Source of the DNA: Kitasatospora sp. A2-31
GTDB lineage: Bacteria > Actinomycetota > Actinomycetes > Streptomycetales > Streptomycetaceae
Assembly: GCF_022288725.1 (NCBI RefSeq)
Contig: NZ_JAKNTA010000003.1
Span: 497,872 to 561,871 of the forward strand
Direction of reading: 5' to 3'
DNA length: 64,000 bases
Shown: positions 35,902 to 42,807 of the stretch, piece after piece
How positions within the stretch are numbered: position 1 is the stretch's first letter
Layout of the letters: every line of letters begins with the position of its first letter
The notes under the pieces: generated by a model
What the model saw: only the letters and a program-made list of their open reading frames with translations
Database searches by the model: none
Told to the model about the DNA's origin: nothing
Translations under genes and position numbers: made by a program

Positions 35902-37173
35902 TCAGCTGTGTGGTTCTGACTGATCGCTTGGCGTTCGCGAGTGCGGCGGCTCAGTGTGCGATCGGAGCCACCCCAAGAGGGCGGCTCGGCAGACATCAGC
36001 AGCCGTCCGATGCAGTCCGCTCTCAGCGATTTGATTTGGAGTTGGCGCGATGAAGCCTGTTTCCTCGTCCATCTCAAGCAGGCTGCTTCCATGCGTGAGG
36101 TCTGAGCGAGTGTCGTAGAGTAGCCTTCGGGCGCGCTTATCCTCGGGGGAGCCAGTTGGTGGCGCATATTGGCCAATGAAGCTATTGAACAGCTTGGTTG
36201 GGCCATCGGCTATCGGGCGCCGGCACTCCTCGCAGTCGGGCGCGGAATCTGACGTGATTGTCATCGCTTCGATTGCCTGAATGAAGAACTGAAAGCTTGC
36301 CGAATTTGAAGAGCTGAATACCTGCCTCGCTAGGTGCATCCAATAGGATGCCCTAAGGATTCTCCGGCGATCTTCGCTGTCGAGATTGGAGAATGCTTGC
36401 AGGTGTTCTGAAATGTCTGGCCGAAGCGTTAGGCTGTCGCCGATTGATATCCCAAGCCCTGGCGGCTTGAGCTGGATTTCTGGTAGATCCCCCCGGCTTG
36501 ATAGCGAATCAGCTGGACCGTCGAGCGCCCCTGTGCAGTGGTATCCGAACTGTGCGTATTCGCTATGTAGGTCATCTATCGGTGCGGCCGGGTCGTGTGT
36601 GCTCCACGTGGGGACGAGGACCCATCCCTTGGCGGACGCATTAGGGATCTTCAGGCCGGGGATGAGCAAGGAAAGGATCAGTGTGTACTGGCGAATTGCG
36701 CGAGCGGATCGGAAGCCATTCACCCAGGGGTCGGGCGCGCCCAGGTAGCTAATTTCGCAGATTAGTGGATGGTCTGCGAGCAGGAAAGGCGGCTGGGGTG
36801 AGCCGGGAGGTACAGGGCGCAGGACGATCTGGTCTTTGAATCGCCAGTAGCCATCGACCGGAACATGAGAGTATAGAATCGCCTTGGCGACCTTACGTAC
36901 GGGAGCCACCAATAGCTTCTCTTTCACCTCCAGCTCAATCTGGTCGAGTAGTTGATTCGTCAGTCCCGACAGTGGGGTAAGGTTGGATATGGCCCCAGTC
37001 TTCTTGTCGTAGGTTATGCGCATTCGGGCGCGCCCGTTCGTGAGCTCAACGCTGCGGTCCGATTGGTACTGTCCGGACGGAAAGAAGTTGACCAGAATAT
37101 TTCTGAGCTCGCTATCATCGACCTCCCCCATGTGAAGTCTGCGCTCTAGTTGATTCCGTCCAGTGCTGCCCAT
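35902..37173 (-). CDS. HEPN-motif (ApeA-like) protein, candidate defence RNase
   Basis: The 423-residue protein has an N-terminal half of unknown fold (RNILVNFFPSGQYQSDRSVE, MRITYDKKTGAISNLTPLSG, ISYLGAPDPWVNGFRSARAI). The C-terminal helical region contains FFIQAIEAMTITSD, a CxxC pair (CEECRRPI) and RRLLYDTRSDLTHGSSLLEM, where R-S-D-L-T-H is the R-x4-H catalytic motif of HEPN RNases. The pattern YDxRSxxxHG is typical of ApeA-like HEPN domains in anti-phage proteins. Base composition is clearly more AT-rich than the neighbours, a sign of separate origin. AGGAGAGG precedes the ATG. Confidence 0.65.
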   Translation of the reverse strand: MGSTGRNQLERRLHMGEVDDSELRNILVNFFPSGQYQSDRSVELTNGRARMRITYDKKTGAISNLTPLSGLTNQLLDQIELEVKEKLLVAPVRKVAKAILYSHVPVDGYWRFKDQIVLRPVPPGSPQPPFLLADHPLICEISYLGAPDPWVNGFRSARAIRQYTLILSLLIPGLKIPNASAKGWVLVPTWSTHDPAAPIDDLHSEYAQFGYHCTGALDGPADSLSSRGDLPEIQLKPPGLGISIGDSLTLRPDISEHLQAFSNLDSEDRRRILRASYWMHLARQVFSSSNSASFQFFIQAIEAMTITSDSAPDCEECRRPIADGPTKLFNSFIGQYAPPTGSPEDKRARRLLYDTRSDLTHGSSLLEMDEETGFIAPTPNQIAESGLHRTAADVCRAALLGWLRSHTEPPHSRTPSDQSEPHS

Positions 37174-37219
37174 GGCTGCCTCTCCTGTGGGTAGGGTGGC
37201 TATAGCTGGGGTTGCGATT

Positions 37220-37402
37220 TTAGATGGCCCTGGCAATCTCATCCACTGAATAGATGATGATTACGGCCGCCGGGACCTGCTCGCCAGCGGCGAGCAGGTC
37301 TCCGAGTTGGCGAGCTGCTGTGGAGTGGTGATCACGACTGCGGCTTGTGGGTGAGGTTCCTGAGACCCCAAGGCGCTTGGCAGAAGGCGACCGCAGCGTC
37401 AT
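37220..37402 (-). CDS. Possible 60-codon ORF overlapping the phosphatase end
   Basis: A frame overlapping the last 71 bases of the phosphatase gene continues leftwards for about 110 bases with GC-biased third positions, encoding STAARQLGDLLAAGEQVPAA and VIIIYSVDEIARAI before TAA at 37220. It may be a small gene (ATG 37402) or the residue of a longer one. No ribosome-binding site is convincing. Confidence 0.25.
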   Translation of the reverse strand: MTLRSPSAKRLGVSGTSPTSRSRDHHSTAARQLGDLLAAGEQVPAAVIIIYSVDEIARAI

Positions 37403-38177
37403 CGCTGGCCTTGTAGCGGGGCCAGCGCACGCCATCCGGGTCGGTGGCCTCAATCGTCCGAACTGACGAAATCAGTCCTTCGACGCCCGACTCCCGGAGC
37501 GTGGTGAACACCTCGCTCCAGGAAGCCGCACGATACTCGGTCACCAGCCGCGACACGCCATCGGACATGACGGCGACCGCCTCTACACCAGCCAATGGCA
37601 TTACTCCGGTGAGCGCGTGGTGTGCCGCTTCGCCGTTGGAGGCCGCTACCCAGTAGCCGCCAGGGGTGTTCCTGGTGAGCCGCTGTGCCGTAACCATTCG
37701 ACGGAGGCTCTCGGCGTGCTCCGGCGAGCCGGTGGTGAAGCGTTCCGTCTCCGCGCGAAGCTCGGGCACCACGGTGTCCACCCGCAAGTCGGTGAACACC
37801 TCGTAGCCGCCGCCACGCTCGACAACGATGGGAGAATCGGCCAGGACCAGGTACTCGAACTGGTCGACTCCGGCACGGAGAACCGAGACGGTCGCCGACG
37901 GTGTGCCGGGGTTGCTGAGGTCGCACTCCGGATGGAGCGCGGCCACCTGATCGAGGGCCTTGGCCAGCCCGTCCGTGAGGGGACAGTCAGGGGTAGCCAG
38001 CGAAGCCACCAGGTGGCTTCCGAGTTGGGCGACGTACCACGGGACGCCGTGCCGACAGCCGGTGTCGAGGCCGACCGTACTCAGCCCGTCCAGGACCATG
38101 GCCAGCGTCGGGGTTGCGGCCACCCAATCCTCGTTAGGGAGTAGGCCGCCCGGGGCGGTGGCGATGGAGACGCGCAT
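37332..38177 (-). CDS. PP2C-like protein phosphatase domain protein
   Basis: The 281-residue protein shows the PPM/PP2C metal-binding pattern: NEDWVAATPTLAMVLDGLST (first acidic pair, then the D-G motif), AVAVMSDGVSRLVTEY (S-D-G) and KASDDAAVAFCQAPWG at the end (D-D), with ASLATPDCPLTDGLAKALDQ helices between. It would dephosphorylate Ser/Thr in the cytosol with two metal ions. It begins four bases after the end of the HTH regulator gene on the same strand, so the two are one operon, probably functionally linked. Confidence 0.75.
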   Translation of the reverse strand: MRVSIATAPGGLLPNEDWVAATPTLAMVLDGLSTVGLDTGCRHGVPWYVAQLGSHLVASLATPDCPLTDGLAKALDQVAALHPECDLSNPGTPSATVSVLRAGVDQFEYLVLADSPIVVERGGGYEVFTDLRVDTVVPELRAETERFTTGSPEHAESLRRMVTAQRLTRNTPGGYWVAASNGEAAHHALTGVMPLAGVEAVAVMSDGVSRLVTEYRAASWSEVFTTLRESGVEGLISSVRTIEATDPDGVRWPRYKASDDAAVAFCQAPWGLRNLTHKPQS

Positions 38178-38180
38178 GTG

Positions 38181-39032
38181 TCAGCCCTCGTGTCGGTAGA
38201 TCGGGGTGACCCGGCTGCTCTCCAGGACTTCGAGGGTCTTCGGGTCGTAGCGGCAGGAGATGAGCGTGGAGAAGCGCTTCGTGCGTACCTCGCGATAGAG
38301 CTCCGCCAGGTGGTTCTCCAGGTAGTGGACGACTCCGTTCGCGCCGACTGCGTGGATGCCTGCGATGTAGAGGAAGGTCCCCTTGCCGTCGAGTCGGGGC
38401 AGCCGGCCGAGATAGCCCACGTCTCCGGCTGTGCCGTCCTCATCTAGTGGGGACCGGAATTCGGTCTCGGTACGCAGGTCTACCAGGTGCCAGGCCTTGT
38501 CCTTGCGGAAGCGCAAGTTGTCGTCCCCTTCGAGCACTTGGGCAACGATCGGGGACAGGCGCGGACCGCAGATGACCACCAGGTGCTCACGGTTGAGACT
38601 AATGATCCCGGACGGTGGAATCACCTCGTAGTCCGACTCCAGCTTGAGGCCGGAGAACAGTCGGCGCAGGTGCTCGAAGTTGCTGAGGTCTTCCCGAGTG
38701 ACGACCTCGCTCGGGTTCTCCTCCTGGGACTTCCCGGCTTCGTACTTGCCGCCGAGCGCCACGGTCATCGGTCCCATGCCGAAGAACGCGCGTTCCGGCG
38801 CGGGGCCGGCCGACGCGAGCTGTCCGACGCGCCCGCGGCTGACACCCAGTTGCGCGGCGATCTCGGCCTGGGTCATGCCCGAAGCGGAGGCCTCTTCGAT
38901 GGCCTCGCGGCGGACCCGGGAGAGCTCCACGACGCGGCCTTGGTAGTCGGCCATCAGGGCAATGGCCGCTTTGGCGCGCTCGATCGGGACGCCGATGTTG
39001 GCGACCCGCTCCATCTCCTCGTGCATGGTCAT
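38181..39032 (-). CDS. HTH regulator with a conserved C-terminal sensor-like domain
   Basis: The 283-residue protein has an N-terminal helix-turn-helix (AIEEASASGMTQAEIAAQLG, VSRGRVGQLASAG, about residues 45-78) of the sigma-region-4/Xre kind. The C-terminal 150 residues (GIISLNREHLVVICGPRLSP, RKDKAWHLVDLRTETEFRSP, YLGRLPRLDGKGTFLYIAGI, HAVGANGVVHYLENHLAELY) form a compact alpha/beta domain. The paired GPxxS and AGIHxxGxxG elements suggest a Rossmann-like ligand pocket, by inference. CCTAGG palindromes upstream are its likely operators. It is followed at once by the PP2C gene. Confidence 0.7.
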   Translation of the reverse strand: MTMHEEMERVANIGVPIERAKAAIALMADYQGRVVELSRVRREAIEEASASGMTQAEIAAQLGVSRGRVGQLASAGPAPERAFFGMGPMTVALGGKYEAGKSQEENPSEVVTREDLSNFEHLRRLFSGLKLESDYEVIPPSGIISLNREHLVVICGPRLSPIVAQVLEGDDNLRFRKDKAWHLVDLRTETEFRSPLDEDGTAGDVGYLGRLPRLDGKGTFLYIAGIHAVGANGVVHYLENHLAELYREVRTKRFSTLISCRYDPKTLEVLESSRVTPIYRHEG

Positions 39033-39040
39033 CCCTTCGC

Positions 39041-39153
39041 TGCCTAGGGGGGCAAAGCAAGGTTACCGCGAGGGGGGCTTGACGCCTAGGCGTTGCCTGC
39101 CTACCTTGGGTATCAGGCAAGGGCGATAGCCCCCCTAGGCAACTAGGGGGCTA
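39041..39153. promoter_or_regulatory. CCTAGG operator array of the AICE regulatory region
   Basis: TGCCTAGG (39041-39048), the perfect palindrome CGCCTAGGCG (39083-39092) and CCTAGG (39134-39139), the last within a hairpin of CTAG arms (39127-39138 with 39143-39153), are spaced through the divergent region between the HTH gene and the rightward AICE operon. The central palindrome lies inside the rightward promoter spacer, so a bound protein would block RNA polymerase. Confidence 0.6.
39079..39107 (+). promoter_or_regulatory. Rightward promoter of the AICE operon
   Basis: TTGACG (39079-39084), a 17-bp spacer and TACCTT (39102-39107) make a good vegetative promoter facing the replication/transfer genes. 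The first gene begins at 39474, so the leader is about 360 nt and carries several GC-rich inverted repeats (for example GCGCA-AA-TGCGC near 39174). No coding frame was seen in the leader. Confidence 0.6.
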
Positions 39154-39473
39154 GCTTCTCGCTTCTTTGACCTGCGCAAATGCGCCCGGAGGGGTGGGGT
39201 GGCAGCCCCCCGAAGGCAGTGCCTGACCTTTGAGAACTCCACAGAGTGCATCCGTGACGGGGCTCGTCCCCGTCCCCGCGCGGACCGGGTGATGTCCGCA
39301 ACGTTTCGAGTGTCTTTGGTCCCCGATCCGTGCCGCCACAGGACGGGTCGGGGGTCATGGCTGCTCGTGATGTGACGAGTAGCTGGGCCCGCATGAGTCG
39401 GGCCGCCACGCCCCCGGCCAAGGAAAGCGTGGCGGCCCTGCGGGCTCACGCCCATCTACCCAGAGGTGAACCC

Positions 39474-39761
39474 GTGAAGTCGATTGTTGCAGGTCAACGG
39501 GCCGTTTCGGCCGTGGAGTTCGCTGAGCTGGCGCTCGGCGTCGACAACGAGCCGTTCGACGCGCTGTTCGGCGGCGTGGCCGGCGAGAGCGAGGCGGAGT
39601 ACGCGGCCCGGACCGATGTGGCCCGGGAGGTGCTGGCGGAGCTGTGGGAGAGCGACCCGGAGTCGGCGGAGGTGGCCGCGGAGCTGCTGCGGTCCGTCCC
39701 GGTCCCGCTGCACCGCCCGCAGGCCGCCCGCCGCCGGTACCGCCCGGGGATCGCGGCGTGA
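39474..39761 (+). CDS. Small AICE protein, first gene of the rightward operon
   Basis: The 95-residue acidic protein (KSIVAGQRAVSAVEFAELAL, NEPFDALFGGVAGESEAEYA, REVLAELWESDPESAEVAAE) has no membrane segment and ends in a basic tail (RPQAARRRYRPG). GTG 39474 follows AGAGGTG. Its stop overlaps the next start (GTGA), so it is translationally coupled to the DUF2637 gene. Function unknown. Confidence 0.7.
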   Translation: MKSIVAGQRAVSAVEFAELALGVDNEPFDALFGGVAGESEAEYAARTDVAREVLAELWESDPESAEVAAELLRSVPVPLHRPQAARRRYRPGIAA

Positions 39762-40738
39762 CCCGGGCCGGAAAGTTCTGGATGGTGGCGGCCCTGCTGG
39801 CCGTCGTCGGCATGGCGTTCCGCGTCTCCTGGAACGCGCTGAAGGACGTGGCGACCGCCGTCGGGGCCGACCCGACCGCCGCCACGGTCTACCCGCTGGT
39901 GGTCGACGGCCTCATGGCTCTCGCCCTGATCGCCGTACTCGTCCTCATCGGCGACGACCGGCGGTTCGCTCTGCGGGTCCTGGTCGGCTACACCGCCGCT
40001 TCGCTGGTCCTCAACTATGTGCACGGCCTGGTGCCGACTCTGCACACCGGTAGTCGGATGCGGTTGGCGGAGTGGGCGCCCGCGCACTGGGCCCTGGTCC
40101 TGCTCGCGAGCAGCCTTCCGGTCGGGTCGATCTACTTCGGGTCGGACCTGGTCGCCAAGGTCCTGCACCACAAGCCAGAGACCGCCGAATCGGTGCAGAG
40201 TGGGGCGAATCGGTCGGGGTCTGACCTGCCCGAACCCGCCCCGGCCGAACCGAACGGGTCGGTGTACGAGTCGGCCGACCCCGCCCCCGTCCCGGCCCCG
40301 ACCACTCCGGTGGCCGAGCCGACCGCACCGGCCACCGAGGCTTCCCCGGCCCCGCCGACCCGGAAGCCGACCGCACCCGCGGCGGCCCGGCCGCGGCGGG
40401 CGACCGGCGCGGTGCCGGTGGCGGCCCGCACGACCCGACCGAAGCGCACGGCGGAGGAACTGCTGGACGCGGCGCGGTCGACCACGGCCGACTGGTCGGA
40501 CGCGGAGCTGACCGCCGACCGCATCCGCACCGCGGTCCGCACGTCCGCCGCCAACGCCCGCACCCTGCGCGACGCGCTGGCCGCCGAGCGCGCCACCCAC
40601 ACGGCCGCCGTCGAGCCGGAGCGGCCCGCGCTGCACGCCGTGCCCGACCCCACCCCGGACGCCGACACCACCACGGCCGAAACCGAGACCGACGCGACCC
40701 CCGAGACCACCGACTCCCCCGAGGAGCAGGCATCGTGA
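39758..40738 (+). CDS. DUF2637 membrane protein of the AICE
   Basis: The 326-residue protein has four N-terminal membrane helices (FWMVAALLAVVGMAFRVSWN, YPLVVDGLMALALIAVLVLI, ALRVLVGYTAASLVLNYVHG, HWALVLLASSLPVGSIYFGS), the DUF2637 pattern common on Streptomyces plasmids and AICEs and likened to the spread (Spd) proteins. A Pro/Ala/Thr-rich linker follows (about residues 150-230), then a helical segment (RTAEELLDAARSTTADWSDA, ELTADRIRTAVRTSAANART) and an acidic Thr/Glu-rich tail. It probably assists intramycelial spread or transfer at the membrane. GTGA overlaps on both sides. Confidence 0.85.
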   Translation: MTRAGKFWMVAALLAVVGMAFRVSWNALKDVATAVGADPTAATVYPLVVDGLMALALIAVLVLIGDDRRFALRVLVGYTAASLVLNYVHGLVPTLHTGSRMRLAEWAPAHWALVLLASSLPVGSIYFGSDLVAKVLHHKPETAESVQSGANRSGSDLPEPAPAEPNGSVYESADPAPVPAPTTPVAEPTAPATEASPAPPTRKPTAPAAARPRRATGAVPVAARTTRPKRTAEELLDAARSTTADWSDAELTADRIRTAVRTSAANARTLRDALAAERATHTAAVEPERPALHAVPDPTPDADTTTAETETDATPETTDSPEEQAS

Positions 40739-41070
40739 CCACCACCGCCACCCCCGGCACGCAGATCAACGCGGCCGGCGCCCTGATGGCCATCCTTACC
40801 GCCCACTTCGACCTGCCCACGCCGACGATCGGGCTGGAGGAGATGCGTGCCCCCGGGCGGTCCTGGATGTGGGGCCTGCGCATCGCGCTGCACGACGGAC
40901 TCGACCAGTTCGAGCAGTGGCGTGCCGCCCTCGACCTCGACCCCGCCGGTGTCGACCACAAGCGCCGCGGCACCCTGGCCTGGCTGACCGTGACCGAGGA
41001 GTGCTACGGCGTCCCGGTCGAGCTGGTCGGCTTCTACAGCGTGCCCGCGGGTGAGGAGGAGCTGTCGTGA
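40735..41070 (+). CDS. Small AICE protein, paralogue A
   Basis: The 111-residue soluble protein (GALMAILTAHFDLPTPTIGL, WGLRIALHDGLDQFEQWRAA, LDLDPAGVDHKRRGTLAWLT, GVPVELVGFYSVP) shares the layout RxxLxxFEQWRxALDLDP...VPVEL with the next gene, so the two arose by tandem duplication. Start GTG 40735 and stop both overlap their neighbours by four bases. Function unknown; such proteins recur on Streptomyces AICEs. Confidence 0.75.
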   Translation: MTTTATPGTQINAAGALMAILTAHFDLPTPTIGLEEMRAPGRSWMWGLRIALHDGLDQFEQWRAALDLDPAGVDHKRRGTLAWLTVTEECYGVPVELVGFYSVPAGEEELS

Positions 41071-41381
41071 CCTCTCTGGCCACCCGCGGCGACGCCGCGT
41101 CCGTGCTGCTGATGCTGCTTGCCGAGCACGGGGACATCACCCAGCCCGACCAGTTCGAGGTGTGCGAGTACGAGAGCGAGACCGGTGAACCGGACTGGGG
41201 GGTGTGCCTGATCGTCCGCGACTCGCTCGGCCGGTTCGAGCAGTGGCGCCACGCGCTCGACCTCGACCCGTCCTGGATCGACTACAGCAGTTGCCCGCAC
41301 GGCGCGTGCCTGCGCGCCGGGGGCGAGTACGAGAACGTGCCGGTGGAGCTGTTCGCCGTCGCCGACTTCCCCGGCCAGTAG
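41067..41381 (+). CDS. Small AICE protein, paralogue B
   Basis: The 104-residue protein (AASVLLMLLAEHGDITQPDQ, WGVCLIVRDSLGRFEQWRHA, LDLDPSWIDYSSCPHG, NVPVELFAVADFPG) is a paralogue of the preceding gene with an added acidic stretch (VCEYESETGEPD). It is translationally coupled to it by GTGA overlap. Function unknown. Confidence 0.75.
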   Translation: MTSLATRGDAASVLLMLLAEHGDITQPDQFEVCEYESETGEPDWGVCLIVRDSLGRFEQWRHALDLDPSWIDYSSCPHGACLRAGGEYENVPVELFAVADFPGQ

Positions 41382-41383
41382 CC

Positions 41384-41761
41384 GTGGGACTCCCGCGCTT
41401 CTGGGACCCGGAGGGACGCCGCCACGGCGGCACCCCCACCTACCCGTGGCGGATGGCCCCCGCCGGGCTGTTCACCCGCCGCCAGCTCCGTACCCGCGGC
41501 CTGCGCCCGGGTGGTCAGCCCGTGGCCGCACAGATCCTCTGGCGCTCCCGCCGCACCAACGGCGTGCGGGCCGCCTACCTCTACCGGCTCGCCCTGGCCA
41601 AGCCCGTCCGCCCCATGACGGAGGCCAGGGCCGCCGCCCTGGCAAAGGCCAATGCCGCCCGCCGCACCTGCCCGGCCTGCGGCATCGATGCCGGCTACGT
41701 CCTGCCCGCGCACCTGGGCACCTGCCTGCCCTGCGCCGACAGCGTGCCGCTCGCCGCCTGA
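41384..41761 (+). CDS. RRQRL-motif zinc-binding AICE protein
   Basis: The 125-residue basic protein contains the RRQL motif that names the family (FTRRQLRTRGLRPGGQPVAA), a LWRSRRTNGVRAAYLYRLAL segment, and a C-terminal zinc-ribbon (RRTCPACGIDAGYVLP with LGTCLPCADSVPL, two CxxC pairs). RRQRL-type proteins are small basic zinc proteins of Streptomyces mobile elements and probably bind nucleic acid. GTG 41384 lies two bases after the previous stop. Confidence 0.8.
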   Translation: MGLPRFWDPEGRRHGGTPTYPWRMAPAGLFTRRQLRTRGLRPGGQPVAAQILWRSRRTNGVRAAYLYRLALAKPVRPMTEARAAALAKANAARRTCPACGIDAGYVLPAHLGTCLPCADSVPLAA

Positions 41762-41804
41762 GATCCCCCCAACTTCCGTGCACGACAAGACCTTTGGAGT
41801 CTTC

Positions 41805-42254
41805 GTGAACAGCGTCCGCGCTGCCCGCTTCGCCGCCGCCTACGCCCTGTTCCGCGCCGCCGCCGACGTGGCGGACCACTGGATCCAGACCGACCACCAG
41901 GCCTCCACCAAGGGCCAGCACGACCACAACCAGGGGCAGTCCAGCGCGGCCGGCCGCCGTGCCTGCGCCGCCCACGTCGCCACCTACACCGCCACCCAGG
42001 CCGCCGCGCTCATCGCCGGTAGCCGCCTGCTCGGCATCCGGCTGCGCCCCGGACCGGTCGCCACCGCACTCGCCCTGTCCGCCGCCACCCACTACATCGC
42101 CGACCGCCGCGAGCCCCTGCGCCGCCTGGCCGACGCCACCGGCAAGGGCAACTTCGTCCGCCTCACCGACTACGGCATGAACGGCGCCTACGCCCTCGAC
42201 CAGGCCTGGCACCACGCCGCCGAGACCTGCGCCGCCCTCATCGCCTCCGCCTGA
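41805..42254 (+). CDS. DUF3307-like AICE protein
   Basis: The 149-residue protein (AARFAAAYALFRAAADVADH, WIQTDHQASTKGQHDHNQGQ, AAHVATYTATQAAALIAGSR, ALALSAATHYIADRREPLRR, NGAYALDQAWHHAAETCAA) has the His/Asp pattern ADHWIQTDxxA...HVATYT...THYIxDRR of DUF3307-type membrane proteins. The second half carries a hydrophobic helix. GTG 41805 is preferred, with GGAG seven bases upstream, over GTG 41778. In other AICEs the homologue is loosely labelled a regulator, without evidence here. Confidence 0.7.
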   Translation: MNSVRAARFAAAYALFRAAADVADHWIQTDHQASTKGQHDHNQGQSSAAGRRACAAHVATYTATQAAALIAGSRLLGIRLRPGPVATALALSAATHYIADRREPLRRLADATGKGNFVRLTDYGMNGAYALDQAWHHAAETCAALIASA

Positions 42255-42279
42255 ACCAACGCCTGAAGGAGAGATCGGC

Positions 42280-42465
42280 ATGTACCAGCGCCCGCCCGTG
42301 CACCGCTACCCCGTCAAGGGCACTGTCCAGGTCATCACCGGCCTTCTCACCTCCCACTGGAGGTGTGAGGGCTGCCTCGCCACCAGCTACCCCATGACCC
42401 GCCAGCAGGCCGCCGACCAGGCCGAGCGCCACGGCGCCACCTGCCGCTCCCTGCGCCGCCCCTGA
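42280..42465 (+). CDS. Small Cys-pair AICE protein
   Basis: A 61-residue protein (YQRPPVHRYPVKGTVQVITG, LLTSHWRCEGCLATSYPMTR, QQAADQAERHGATCRSLRRP) with a CEGC pair and a later Cys follows GAAGGAGAG. It could be a minimal zinc-binding module. No family recognised. Confidence 0.65.
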   Translation: MYQRPPVHRYPVKGTVQVITGLLTSHWRCEGCLATSYPMTRQQAADQAERHGATCRSLRRP

Positions 42466-42505
42466 CACCCACCCACGCCACCACACGCCGAGGAAGGCCT
42501 TCGCC

Positions 42506-42715
42506 ATGACCGTGTTCAACGTCAACGACCGCGTCACCGTGATCGACCGGAGCGACCGGGACTTCGGGCAGACCGGACGCGTCTTCTACGTCCAGTCGGA
42601 CGGCACGCTGCTGGTCGACCAGATCGGCTCCGGGTTCCTGAACGCCCTGTGCGGCGGGCTGGTCTTCCACCCGTCGCAGCTCAAGCACGCCGACGCGCAG
42701 ACCGCGCAGGGCTGA
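42506..42715 (+). CDS. Small SH3/KOW-like AICE protein
   Basis: The 69-residue protein (FNVNDRVTVIDRSDRDFGQT, GRVFYVQSDGTLLVDQIGSG, LCGGLVFHPSQLKHA) reads as a small beta-barrel of the KOW/SH3 type, with the VxDRVxVxDRSDxDFGQTGxV turn typical of such domains. GAGGAAGG lies upstream of the ATG. It immediately precedes the transfer ATPase; function unknown. Confidence 0.7.
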   Translation: MTVFNVNDRVTVIDRSDRDFGQTGRVFYVQSDGTLLVDQIGSGFLNALCGGLVFHPSQLKHADAQTAQG

Positions 42716-42807
42716 TTTCGCCCCGGGGCGGCCGCCTAAGCCGCCAAGCACGCCGGCCGTCCCGGGCCCCTTCTCCGCACCACAACGCAGTGAGGAAGGA
42801 ACACCCA

